Positions 19,762 through 29,339 are shown, counted from the first letter of the stretch. The stretch is DNA of 64,000 bases from Paracoccaceae bacterium (GCA_902632125.1 CACPBQ010000005.1:1-64000); one strand, 5' to 3'. Numbers and translations: made by a program. The notes: generated by a model from the sequence alone, not told the origin.

Positions 19762-20046
19762 ATGATAACTGACACAATTATTGAACTTAAAAAGTTACTC
19801 AATAGTATGGAAGAAGACTTTGGACTAGACGCCTTGTCAGAAGTCGAAAGAAACGTTTTATACGCGATAAAAGATTTAGAAAAAGAAAACGGCACAGCCA
19901 AAACTGGACTATTATTAAACCATGATTTTACCGCCAAAATGAGTAGAATTTCTGTGTTTAGAAGCATTAAATCGCTTGAAAAACTCAAAAGAATTGAACG
20001 CAAGACTTCGAAACGTGGAGAATACATAGTTTCTTCTGGTAACTAG
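19762..20046 (+). CDS. Small winged-helix/HTH (MarR-like) DNA-binding protein
   Basis: LSEVERNVLYAIKDLEKENGTAKTGLLLNHDFTAKMSRISVFRSIKSLEKLKRIERKTSKRGEYIV. Confidence 0.6.
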   Translation: MITDTIIELKKLLNSMEEDFGLDALSEVERNVLYAIKDLEKENGTAKTGLLLNHDFTAKMSRISVFRSIKSLEKLKRIERKTSKRGEYIVSSGN

Positions 20047-20062
20047 TTCGAGTAGTCTCCAT

Positions 20063-20548
20063 ATGAATATAAAAATAAACCAAAAAGAATTATTAAGCAC
20101 CAAAAGAGCTCTTAAAAACCAATGGATGCGGAAGCAGCTAGACATCGAAATTAAAACATCAGAGGGCAGTCGCTACATCGACGATGCTGTAAAAAGAAAA
20201 ATCAAAGAATATTCACTAAGTAGTCAAAAAAGGCGAAAATTTCTAATGTATTGTATTCGCGCCAAACTCGAGAATGATTATTTGGTTGTAACACAAATAA
20301 TAAAACTAGTTGGAATTTCGCGAGCTGGTGCTGAAACCATGATTAAAGAGTGTCACGAGGCTAATTGGATTAAAGTTGAACGTAGCAATGGCAATCGCCG
20401 CATGCTTCAAGCCTCTAATATCACTGTTGAAACCTATGCAGATTATTGCGATTGGCTTTTTAAATTTATAAACGAATTGGATATGCGCAATCTTTCGGCT
20501 TCGATAAACGAAATCGAAAAACTCGAACCTGCACATTCCAACAAGTGA
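20063..20548 (+). CDS. Winged-helix DNA-binding-like protein, tandem with preceding gene
   Basis: VTQIIKLVGISRAGAETMIKECHEANWIKVERSNGNRRMLQAS HTH-like pattern. Confidence 0.55.
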   Translation: MNIKINQKELLSTKRALKNQWMRKQLDIEIKTSEGSRYIDDAVKRKIKEYSLSSQKRRKFLMYCIRAKLENDYLVVTQIIKLVGISRAGAETMIKECHEANWIKVERSNGNRRMLQASNITVETYADYCDWLFKFINELDMRNLSASINEIEKLEPAHSNK

Positions 20549-20628
20549 CAAAATCCTGTCTAGTTACTTAACATTGTTTAAAAAAAAATATTGCTTACAG
20601 TTATTTTCAGGCAATTTTTGGTATTTCA

Positions 20629-21177
20629 ATGGGCAAGTGGTTTATCGAGTTTTTTTTGGTTTTTTTAGGATACACTTTAGCCTACACTTTTACTCTCGGA
20701 TTTATTTTTCCAATGCAAAAAATCATTTTGCCTGAAAATTCGCTACTGGCTTCTGTATTATTTCTTCCACACGGCGTGAGAGCCATAGCATTTTTTCTCT
20801 TTGGATTAAAGGCTGCCTTTTATTTACTACCAGCTCATTATGCCATGTGGTATATCTCGGTACACGGCGCAGATATTGGCTTGGACCTCTTCGCTCCGCT
20901 GGTGAGCACATTGGGCTGCGTAATCGGATACATTTTATTTTTAAGTCTAAGAAACTTTTTACCAGACAATATTTATGATAAAGGTTGGATATTGGTAACG
21001 ATTATAATAATTTTTTCAGCCTTTTTTAATAGTATTGGTCTCGCTAGATTGCATTCTTCAATTGGTGAATTTGATAACTTTATTTCGTTTTTTGGAGGGG
21101 ATGTTTTAGGGGGTATTTTCTTCTTGACACTGGCTATGTACATTTGGAGAATTCTAAGAAATATGAGTTTTGACTAG
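20629..21177 (+). CDS. Hypothetical integral membrane protein
   Basis: About 5 hydrophobic segments. Confidence 0.6.
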   Translation: MGKWFIEFFLVFLGYTLAYTFTLGFIFPMQKIILPENSLLASVLFLPHGVRAIAFFLFGLKAAFYLLPAHYAMWYISVHGADIGLDLFAPLVSTLGCVIGYILFLSLRNFLPDNIYDKGWILVTIIIIFSAFFNSIGLARLHSSIGEFDNFISFFGGDVLGGIFFLTLAMYIWRILRNMSFD

Positions 21178-21178
21178 T

Positions 21179-21301
21179 TCAAACTCTATAAACGAATTGC
21201 GTTTCTTGGATGAAATGTTTTGGGCCAAATTCTACTTTAACCTCATTTGCTGTCTCATCTTCCAATATTATACCAGCTTTTTGGGACTTGAATAGCGATA
21301 T
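21179..21301 (-). pseudogene. Short C-terminal gene relic (no start codon)
   Basis: Minus-strand open frame ISLFKSQKAGIILEDETANEVKVEFGPKHFIQETQFVYRV* with protein-like composition, upstream in-frame stop and no ATG. Confidence 0.35.
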
Positions 21302-21505
21302 CTAAATATCAGTATTTATGCAGAACAGATTTGAAGTGGAGTGAAGTTTATTTGACCTTGACAGGCTTACAATCAGGATTTTTATTGGCTGAATAATCAA
21401 ATATTTTTTTGGTACGCTCAAATGCTTAAAAAATAGAAGAACGTAGGCGTAAAGTTAATATATAACCGTGTTGTACCAGTTAACTAGTATTAATATGGAC
21501 GAAAT

Positions 21506-22195
21506 ATGAAACGTTCAAGAGTAAACAGTATAATGGCACATGCGGAGGAGATGATCCGCAACTTTGGCTTCCAATTACCACCTTTCGCCTATTGGACACC
21601 TGAAGAGTTCTACAAAAATAGGAGCATCGCTGGTCATATTATAGAAACTCAGTGTGGCTGGGATATTACTGATTTCGGCTTGGAAAATTTTGATTCAATG
21701 GGACTGTTTCTGTTTACCTTACGTAATGGCCGATTGGCAGATCTGCAACGGGGTTGTGGTATGTGCTATGCAGAAAAGCTGCTGATCTCCAAGCAAGACC
21801 AGCTATCGCCCATGCACACTCATAAAATCAAAGCTGAAGATATCATTAATCGCGGTGGCGCTACTTTAGTGGTCGAGTTATTTGGATCTAATGCCGATGG
21901 TGAGTTTACCAACGATATAGGTGGAGTAGTCTACTGTGATGGTATTCGCCGAGACTTCGCACCTGGAGATAAAATCCGCCTCGCCCCAGGAGAAAGCGTA
22001 ACCCTTATGCCTGGAGACTGGCACGCCTTTTGGGGTGAAGGTGGTGATGTTTTGATCGGGGAGGTTTCAACGGTAAATGATGACAATACCGACAACGTTT
22101 TCCGTGAAGAAATTGGCCGTTTTTCGCAAATCGAAGAAGACGCGCCGCCGGACCATCTATTGGTAAGTGATTATGAGAAATGGCTCCCATATTGA
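21506..22195 (+). CDS. D-lyxose ketol-isomerase family protein (cupin)
   Basis: KRSRVNSIMAHAEEMI, LPPFAYWTPEEFY, YAEKLLISKQDQLSPMHTHKIKAEDIINRGG, GDWHAFWGEGGDVLIGEVSTVNDD. Confidence 0.85.
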   Translation: MKRSRVNSIMAHAEEMIRNFGFQLPPFAYWTPEEFYKNRSIAGHIIETQCGWDITDFGLENFDSMGLFLFTLRNGRLADLQRGCGMCYAEKLLISKQDQLSPMHTHKIKAEDIINRGGATLVVELFGSNADGEFTNDIGGVVYCDGIRRDFAPGDKIRLAPGESVTLMPGDWHAFWGEGGDVLIGEVSTVNDDNTDNVFREEIGRFSQIEEDAPPDHLLVSDYEKWLPY

Positions 22196-22301
22196 TGCAA
22201 GATATAAGGTTATCCTATTAGGGAATAGACTGTTGATGGAGGTGGCCAGACGACCTGATTATAGAAAAAATCAATATTTCAGCCATCACTAGCCTGTCTA
22301 A

Positions 22302-22475
22302 TACAGCGCTGGATTTCTAACCAGTATCGCCGAGGCAAGCATTTTGAACAAAGCTGCGATCAGATTGACTTTAAAAAGTGATATTTTTGCAGCTTTGAAT
22401 CCTGGTGCCCGCGTCGTCACCATAACGGTTGGCCGAGCGGGGGCAAATCCACCTTGGCGAGGAGAACTCGAGTAA
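22302..22475 (+). pseudogene. Possible gene relic between isomerase and aldehyde dehydrogenase
   Basis: Open frame YSAGFLTSIAEASILNKAAIRLTLKSDIFAALNPGARVVTITVGRAGANPPWRGELE* without a start codon. Confidence 0.3.
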
Positions 22476-22525
22476 TATGCGTTATGCTAGGTTAGATTAA
22501 TGATACAAACTAGGAAAATAATGAT

Positions 22526-24151
22526 ATGTCCAAAATCTCTAAAATAAATTCATTAGACCAAGTACAAAAACTCCTCACTGCAGAGTGCTTCAATAAATTG
22601 TTTATAGGAGGTCAGTTTGTTGACCCCATCGATGGCCAAAAGATGCCAACCTACTATCCTGCAACAGGTGAAGTTTTTCATGAAGTGCCTAAAGGTAATG
22701 CCAATGATATAGAGGCAGCCATCCAGGCAGCCGAAGCTGCTTGGTCAAATTCTGCTTGGGCAAAAATGCCAGCGTCAAAACGGGGTGATTTAGTTTCTCA
22801 AATGGCGCATGGTATTGAGGAAAACATCGAGGTTTTAGCTGCAATTGAGGCTGCAGATGTTGGTAAGCCCTTTCGCCAAGCTGAAATTGTACTTGGTGGC
22901 GCTGCTAGTGAAGGTAAATACTGGGCATCGCTAGGTGCAGTTCTAGACGCAGAGCAGGATACACCGGTTAGCTCTGGTGGAGGTGTAGGTGGACTTCCTC
23001 CTACTGAATGGGATGTTGTTTACAGACGGGATCCAGTTGGTATCGTTGGTCTTATTTCAGCATGGAATTACCCACTAAATGTTGCTTTTCGAAAGGTAGC
23101 GCCAGCATTGGTAGCTGGAAATTGCGCCATTCTCAAACCCTCAGAAATAGCAGGTCTTTCCTGCATGTTCTTAGGTAAGATAGCACAGGATATAGGTATT
23201 CCTGAAGGCGTGTTCAGCGTTATAACTGGCGGTCGCGAAACTGGTGCCGCTCTTGTCGCCTCTCCCTCAGTGTCAATGGTTTCTTTCACGGGTTCTTCAC
23301 CGACAGGCAGCAAGATTATGGCCGCTTCTGCCCCAAAACTTTCACAGGTAGCGTTAGAATTGGGTGGCAAGTCGGCTATGGTTATATTTGAAGATACCGA
23401 CATCGATCGAGCTGTTGAAGCCACTATAAAGGGATGCCTGACTAATGGCGGTCAGATTTGTACTGCACATACCCGATTAATAGTACAAGAAGGAATAAAA
23501 GACCAACTGCTGGAAAAGTTGAAAAACGTATTGGAGAAGATACCTTACTGTGTGGATCCGATTAAGGAAAGAGAACGCGGTGACAGAGCGTGGGAAACCG
23601 GAATGACAGATGTGATCCAGCCAGTAGTTTCTGCTTCTCAACACGAAAAAGTCTTGGGTTTTCTTAATGGGGCCAAAGATGCAGGTATCGAAATCTATAC
23701 TGGTGGTGGAGTTCCTGATCCAACGGATGTAAAAAAATCTGGCGGATATTTTATCGAACCAACTATTTTGACTAATGTACCGCGCGACTCAGACGCTTGG
23801 CAGAAGGAAATTTTTGGGCCAGTACTTTCAGTACGTTCCTTCTCTAACGAATCGGAAGCCATAGCTGAAGCAAATTCAACAGCTTTCGGTTTAGCCTCGA
23901 CTGTTATGTCTTCTGACCCTGCAAAAGCAATGAGAGTTGCGAACTGCATCCGTGCAGGGGCTGTTTTTGCCACGTCTACCGGTGAAGGACTTTTAGCAGA
24001 GCATCCTGCTGTTTCGCGAGGAGGTTTCGGTTGCTCAGGTGTTGGCCGGGAACTTGGGATCGGTGGTTTACATGAATATACTGAGTTGAAGAGTGTCAAT
24101 TACTCAGGTTTCTCTATTGCAGAAGCTAAGGAATATTCAAATCACGGGTAA
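22526..24151 (+). CDS. Aldehyde dehydrogenase (betaine-aldehyde dehydrogenase-like)
   Basis: LFIGGQFVDPIDGQKMPTYYPATGEV, SAWNYPLNVAFRKVAPALVAGNCAILKPSE, FTGSSPTGSKI, LELGGKSAM, NGGQICTAHTR. Confidence 0.92.
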   Translation: MSKISKINSLDQVQKLLTAECFNKLFIGGQFVDPIDGQKMPTYYPATGEVFHEVPKGNANDIEAAIQAAEAAWSNSAWAKMPASKRGDLVSQMAHGIEENIEVLAAIEAADVGKPFRQAEIVLGGAASEGKYWASLGAVLDAEQDTPVSSGGGVGGLPPTEWDVVYRRDPVGIVGLISAWNYPLNVAFRKVAPALVAGNCAILKPSEIAGLSCMFLGKIAQDIGIPEGVFSVITGGRETGAALVASPSVSMVSFTGSSPTGSKIMAASAPKLSQVALELGGKSAMVIFEDTDIDRAVEATIKGCLTNGGQICTAHTRLIVQEGIKDQLLEKLKNVLEKIPYCVDPIKERERGDRAWETGMTDVIQPVVSASQHEKVLGFLNGAKDAGIEIYTGGGVPDPTDVKKSGGYFIEPTILTNVPRDSDAWQKEIFGPVLSVRSFSNESEAIAEANSTAFGLASTVMSSDPAKAMRVANCIRAGAVFATSTGEGLLAEHPAVSRGGFGCSGVGRELGIGGLHEYTELKSVNYSGFSIAEAKEYSNHG

Positions 24152-24219
24152 TTACGAAAATATAATCTTATTAAAGAAGTTGGTTTGCGGCCCTTCACTA
24201 CAAGTTTTAGGAAGACCGC

Positions 24220-24473
24220 ATGAAACAAGGTCTATGAACTTTACACGACCATAATTTCCATATTGAGTGGAGGCTTTGTTTCGATTTCATTTGCCATAAC
24301 TTGATAAAAACATTGCACCGGCATTTCACGCTTTAATAGAGGTTGGCGTTTTAGTAATCTCAAGTATGTCTATCATATTAAATCTACATTTTGAATCCGC
24401 CGACAGGCAAGTCAAAGAAAAGTTGATTTTTTACGAAATTATTATTCAAACTATTTATGGCTCTGTCAGCTGA
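24220..24473 (+). pseudogene. Frameshifted small membrane-protein gene
   Basis: Reading across two 1-nt frame changes gives (M)NKVYELYTTIISILSGGFVSISFAIT / DKNIAPAFHALIEVGVLVISSMSIILNLHFESADRQVKEKLIFYEIIIQTIYGSVS*. Confidence 0.4.
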
Positions 24474-26266
24474 TCAAAAATCCCATTTAGGTATGGACTA
24501 AATTTCTGCCAAGCCCGCGAACTCCCTTGGTAAACTCTTTCCCTTACTTGTAATTGAGAAGCTGTTCTTATAGTTCTTTTATTTTCTTCAGGATTGAGGC
24601 AAGATTCCTCCCAATTTAAATCTAAATAATCGATCAGCTTCTTTGTTTCTAACTCTTGGTTAATAGTGAGGGCATCGTAGTTCAATTCATAAATGTTAAT
24701 ATTCAAAAATTTAGCCCAAAATTTCATCAAATCTTGGTATAGTCGGAAATAGTTAACTGTATCTTTTAAACTATAGCTGTACCCGAGCCCACGTGCTGGA
24801 AAGTAATGCTTAAAGTTAGACCAGCAGGTAGCAGCAGGGTCACGTTTGACATGGATTATTCTGGCTTCAGGTATAATAACAGAAATTAGCCCCAAATAAA
24901 GAAAGTTTTGAGGCATTTTATCTGTCACAAATCTTTTTCCACCAGACAATTTAATCAGATGGTCTAAGTAAAATCGGCGTACCTGAGAAAATTTTTCTGG
25001 CGATGCTATTTGTTGACCCAGACCTATTAAGCCACCCAATTTACCAAATATCCTCAACTCACCTGCACCAGTAACTTCAGAATGGGCAGACACGATCTGT
25101 TCCACCAGAGTGGTACCTGATCTTGGCATTCCTAAAATAAAAATAGGGGTAACATTCCTTATATCATTTTGGGACTTGAAATTAATCTTTTGCAACTTTG
25201 GAAATGTGTTTTTGATTTTTTTAAATAAATTAGCATCATCTTTTTTGTTATAAAATAGCAATTTTTGGCGTATTGCACCTCCGGATACATAATTGTCGAA
25301 AGCTGTGCCGAAATCACCAAGATCCTCATTTATTTTTGCATAAGCGTATTTTAAATGGCACCTATCACGATCATCCAACTCAGGCTTTTTTAGTAATCGT
25401 GAAACTTGCTCCACTTGAGGGTTGTTTGGTTTATATTTTATCAATGAACTTAAATGTCTGTGCACCTCGGCATAATTTGGCTCAAGTGAGAGTGCTTTTT
25501 TATAAGCACTTATTGCCTCATCAAACAGACCCTGATCCCCAAGTGCATTAGCCATATTTTTATAGGCTTTCGTATGCCCCGGCATAATTGATATTGCCTT
25601 TTTGTAAGAATTTATAGCCTCGCCGTGTTTATTTTGGTCCTGAAACACATTGCCTAAATTGTTATGAGCTTCAACATAATCTGGTTTAAACTCAATTGCT
25701 TTTCTATAAGCTTTGATTGCTTCATCCAAATTATCTTTATTTTTGTAAGCCACGCCCAAATTATAAAAGGCCTCTGGATAATTCATTTTACATGCGATTG
25801 CCTTTTTATAAGCGCCTATTGCTTCTTCCAATTTGCCTTGGTCCTTAAGTGCGTTACCCAGATTATAGAAACCTTCTGGATAATCAGGCTGAATTAAAGT
25901 CACTTTTTTGAAAGCAAAAACCGCTTGATCCAGCTTCTTCGTCCGGGCTGCAGCGGCTCCCAGTATGTTCCAAACAATAAATGTTTCGGGATATTTTTTT
26001 GAGATAACTTGAGCTTTTTCAACAACCAATTCCAGACTACCCTTTCTATACAATTCGATCAGTTGATCGAGTACATCTTGGGGTGGGTTCCGCGAAGTAG
26101 CAGTTTGTATAGTCTTTTTTATATCAGACAGCCCCTGCTTCGCTTTTTTATTCTTTGGGAAAGCTTTCAATACGCTATTATAAAGTTTTTCGGCTTTAAT
26201 TGTCTCTCCCCTTGCAACAAGGTGACGTGCTTCCATAAGTGCTTTATTAACAGAAAGTTTTACCAT
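24455..26266 (-). CDS. TPR-repeat sulfotransferase
   Basis: Multiple TPRs (YPEGFYNLGNALKDQGKLEEAIGAYKKAI) plus PAPS-binding PIFILGMPRSGTTLVEQIVSAHSEVTGAGE and IIHVKRDPAATCWSNFKHYF. Confidence 0.93.
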   Translation of the reverse strand: MVKLSVNKALMEARHLVARGETIKAEKLYNSVLKAFPKNKKAKQGLSDIKKTIQTATSRNPPQDVLDQLIELYRKGSLELVVEKAQVISKKYPETFIVWNILGAAAARTKKLDQAVFAFKKVTLIQPDYPEGFYNLGNALKDQGKLEEAIGAYKKAIACKMNYPEAFYNLGVAYKNKDNLDEAIKAYRKAIEFKPDYVEAHNNLGNVFQDQNKHGEAINSYKKAISIMPGHTKAYKNMANALGDQGLFDEAISAYKKALSLEPNYAEVHRHLSSLIKYKPNNPQVEQVSRLLKKPELDDRDRCHLKYAYAKINEDLGDFGTAFDNYVSGGAIRQKLLFYNKKDDANLFKKIKNTFPKLQKINFKSQNDIRNVTPIFILGMPRSGTTLVEQIVSAHSEVTGAGELRIFGKLGGLIGLGQQIASPEKFSQVRRFYLDHLIKLSGGKRFVTDKMPQNFLYLGLISVIIPEARIIHVKRDPAATCWSNFKHYFPARGLGYSYSLKDTVNYFRLYQDLMKFWAKFLNINIYELNYDALTINQELETKKLIDYLDLNWEESCLNPEENKRTIRTASQLQVRERVYQGSSRAWQKFSPYLNGIFDQLTEP

Positions 26267-26591
26267 AGCGCTTCATTTATAATACTATGCTGAGCTGGAT
26301 TTATTCTACCAAAATATTTTTTTAGAAGTTACCTAAATACAAATTAAAAAAATATAAGTAATACTAGCTCGTGCTTAGTTTAAGATAAGGTTTCTATTAA
26401 AGTATACAACTTGACATTTCCACCAGTCAAAATAATGTGTGTTCTGGGGAGAATAGCACTAAGCGTCAAGTTTAATATTTGTCGTAAAAGTGCTAAATTT
26501 TTAACACTAAAATGAACTCTCGGTAAGTAAAGTTGAATTTTTGTCAAACTATTGGTGAGACAAATAACATTTAATAACGTTGGAGGAGTCA

Positions 26592-28157
26592 ATGCTAGAT
26601 AATTCTACACTTTTTGTGTATCCCGGCGATACTGGTGCAAAACTTATGCCCAAAAGCCGATATGAAAATTACATCGGAGGTAAATGGTGTTCGCCAAAAG
26701 ATGGAAAATATTTCGAAAACACATCACCAACAACAGGAAAAGTGATTTGTGAAATACCAAGATCTAACTCAAAAGATGTTGAGTTGGCGCTTGATGCTGC
26801 GCACAAAGCTGCACCAGATTGGGGCAAAACTGGTCCTGCTATAAGAGCTAATATATTGTTAAAAATAGCTGATCGTATTGAGGAAAATACGGAAATGCTA
26901 GCGTTAGCAGAGACGTTAGACAATGGGAAGCCAATTCGCGAGGGTCATGCCGCAGATATTCCTTTAACAGTGGACCATTTTCGCTATTTTGCCGGTGCTA
27001 TCCGATCCCAAGAAGGTACCATCGGAAACATTGATGGGATGCAATCTGGCGGAGGGAACTCAGCGTTAGGAATGATGGCATACCATTATCCTGAACCACT
27101 GGGCGTAGTAGGTCAGATCATTCCTTGGAATTTTCCAATTTTGATGGCTGCTTGGAAACTTGCCCCAGCTCTGGCCGCTGGGAACGCAGTGGTGTTGAAG
27201 CCAGCAGAACAAACACCATTTTCGATTTGTGTGTTAATGGAATTAATCGAAGACCTGATACCTCCTGGAGTGGTGAATATTGTCCAGGGGTTTGGCGTTG
27301 AAGCTGGTAAACCTTTGGCTTCAAGTAATCGCATTGCAAAAGTCGGTTTTACTGGCGAAACAACTACTGGTAAGCTGATAATGCAATACGCTTCTGAAAA
27401 CCTCATCCCAGTAACTCTTGAGCTGGGTGGTAAAAGTCCAAACATTTATTTTAAAGATGTTATGGACGGAACAGATGACTACATCTCTAGATGCGTTGAA
27501 GGCTTTTTACACGCTTATTTTAACCAAGGTGAGGTTTGTACCTGTCCATCTCGTGCAATTATCCAAGAAGACATCTATGAACCTTTCATGGCGATGGTAG
27601 AAGAGCGTGTTAATATGCTGAATTGCGGTACACCCTTTGACTTAAATACCCAAGTCGGCGCTCAAGCATCTAATGAACAATTTGAAAAAATAATGTCTTA
27701 CATGGACGTGGGCGTCCAAGAAGGTGCGAAGGTTCTTTTCGGTGGAGGCAAACGTCAGATGGAGGGTTCATTAAGTGGAGGTTATTATGTAGCCCCTACT
27801 GCTTTCAAAGGCGATAATTCAATGCGAATTTTCCAAGAAGAAATTTTTGGGCCTGTAGTATCCGTCACAACATTTAAAGATGAGGCGGAAGCATTATCTA
27901 TAGCAAACGATACCCTTTATGGATTAGGGGCTGGAGTTTGGTCAAGAGACGCTAACACGTGCTATCGTATGGGCCGTGGCATACAAGCAGGAAGAGTATG
28001 GGTTAATAACTATCATTCGTATCCAGCTCATGCTGCTTTTGGTGGGTATAAGAATTCTGGTATTGGCCGCGAAACCCACAAAATGATGCTTAATCACTAC
28101 CAACAAACAAAAAATGTTTTGGTTTCATATGCTGAAGAACCTGATGGTTTCTTTTAA
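26592..28157 (+). CDS. Aldehyde dehydrogenase (acetaldehyde dehydrogenase II-like)
   Basis: [94 protein letters not shown] upstream of ATG 26592. Confidence 0.94.
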   Translation: MLDNSTLFVYPGDTGAKLMPKSRYENYIGGKWCSPKDGKYFENTSPTTGKVICEIPRSNSKDVELALDAAHKAAPDWGKTGPAIRANILLKIADRIEENTEMLALAETLDNGKPIREGHAADIPLTVDHFRYFAGAIRSQEGTIGNIDGMQSGGGNSALGMMAYHYPEPLGVVGQIIPWNFPILMAAWKLAPALAAGNAVVLKPAEQTPFSICVLMELIEDLIPPGVVNIVQGFGVEAGKPLASSNRIAKVGFTGETTTGKLIMQYASENLIPVTLELGGKSPNIYFKDVMDGTDDYISRCVEGFLHAYFNQGEVCTCPSRAIIQEDIYEPFMAMVEERVNMLNCGTPFDLNTQVGAQASNEQFEKIMSYMDVGVQEGAKVLFGGGKRQMEGSLSGGYYVAPTAFKGDNSMRIFQEEIFGPVVSVTTFKDEAEALSIANDTLYGLGAGVWSRDANTCYRMGRGIQAGRVWVNNYHSYPAHAAFGGYKNSGIGRETHKMMLNHYQQTKNVLVSYAEEPDGFF

Positions 28158-28167
28158 GAATTTATAC

Positions 28168-28195
28168 GTATCCCCTACTTAATTGTAGGGGATAC
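28168..28195 (+). terminator. 11-bp stem hairpin between ALDH and DUF779 genes
   Basis: GTATCCCCTAC-TTAATT-GTAGGGGATAC followed by ATTTTTAC. Confidence 0.65.
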
Positions 28196-28214
28196 ATTTT
28201 TACTGGAGATTAAC

Positions 28215-28628
28215 GTGATCGAAAGATTATCTTTTACCCAAGATACCGAAGATTTGGTAAACGAATTAACCGAAATACACGGAGATTTGGTGTTTCACCA
28301 ATCGGGTGGCTGCTGTGACGGTTCCGCTCCAATGTGTTTTCCGCGCGACGAATTTAAAGTTGGTTCGAGGGATATTTATTTGGGAGAAATTAAAGGACAA
28401 CCTTTCTTTATTGCTCATGATCAATACGCCTATTGGGAGCATACCAAGTTAATAATTGATGTTGTACCAGGCAGAGGGGGCATGTTTTCCTTGGAGGGTC
28501 CAACTGGAAAGAGGTTTTTAACTAGATCTAAGGTTTTTTCCGATGATGAATATAAAGAACTGAGAAATAATCCTCCCCTGAATGCCAGCGAAGTTTCAAA
28601 CATAGAGGGTTTAAAAACTACCAGTTAG
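28215..28628 (+). CDS. DUF779 family protein, ALDH-associated
   Basis: HGDLVFHQSGGCCDGSAPMCFP, DVVPGRGGMFSLEGPTGKRFLTRS. Confidence 0.88.
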   Translation: MIERLSFTQDTEDLVNELTEIHGDLVFHQSGGCCDGSAPMCFPRDEFKVGSRDIYLGEIKGQPFFIAHDQYAYWEHTKLIIDVVPGRGGMFSLEGPTGKRFLTRSKVFSDDEYKELRNNPPLNASEVSNIEGLKTTS

Positions 28629-28899
28629 TAAAACTTACTTTGTTGTTATTCTCTTAAAATAGAGAGTTTTTTAACAATGCTATTACCCTTTAATATGATA
28701 AAGTTGCCAATGGGATAATGAATATCTAGTATATAAACTAGAAATAAATTCGTACCAACGAAGGTTTCAAGCTCACAAAAATAGACCCATTTTTTAAACA
28801 GATTGATAAAGCGTGTCATTTCGCCACAATTGCTTCAATCATACTTTAAAACCTCATGGTTAGACATACATTCAAATTATATTTATCAGGAGTGAGAGC

Positions 28900-29064
28900 A
28901 TGAAATTAATATCAGCTAGCATCTTTATTTTAAGCATGACTGCATCAAGTTTACTAGCAGGTAATTGCGCTAAGCATAATAAAGCAAATCTAGAGGCTAT
29001 GTCTTGTGAAGCTGGGTTCACATGGAACGAAACCCAAGCCGAATGCGTGCAAGATACTGCATAA
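28900..29064 (+). CDS. Small secreted 54-aa Cys-containing protein
   Basis: MKLISASIFILSMTASSLLAGNCAKHNKANLEAMSCEAGFTWNETQAECVQDTA*; SD AGGAG; signal peptide; not in track (too short). Confidence 0.7.
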   Translation: MKLISASIFILSMTASSLLAGNCAKHNKANLEAMSCEAGFTWNETQAECVQDTA

Positions 29065-29070
29065 ATAGTT

Positions 29071-29099
29071 GGATGGCTGGGTGTATAACCCAGCCATCC
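29071..29099 (+). terminator. 12-bp perfect inverted-repeat hairpin after small secreted ORF
   Basis: GGATGGCTGGGT-GTATA-ACCCAGCCATCC; no strong T tract. Confidence 0.6.
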
Positions 29100-29186
29100 A
29101 ATACTTGTACAACCTGAGCATGCGACCCAAACAAACAGTGCATGGTTTGAATATATTTTTCAATATTTATAGAAGACTTTTAGAGA

Positions 29187-29339
29187 TTAGTCACAAACAC
29201 AAATTTCCGATTCTTTGGTACAATCTGGCTCACAACAATCGCAATTGATACAGTCATCTGGACCGCCACAATTACAATTGCTGCAATTGCATTCATTGCT
29301 ACAACATTCACAGCTACTATTTTGATCATTTGAATTCAT
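29187..29339 (-). CDS. Cys-rich 50-aa metallothionein-like miniprotein
   Basis: MNSNDQNSSCECCSNECNCSNCNCGGPDDCINCDCCEPDCTKESEICVCD*: 14 Cys in 50 aa; GAGAGG upstream of ATG; not in track. Confidence 0.7.
   Translation of the reverse strand: MNSNDQNSSCECCSNECNCSNCNCGGPDDCINCDCCEPDCTKESEICVCD

Noticed and set aside
23695-24099. 134-aa minus-strand ORF (and 23068..23424)
   Set aside because: Antisense to aldehyde dehydrogenase with strong family motifs.
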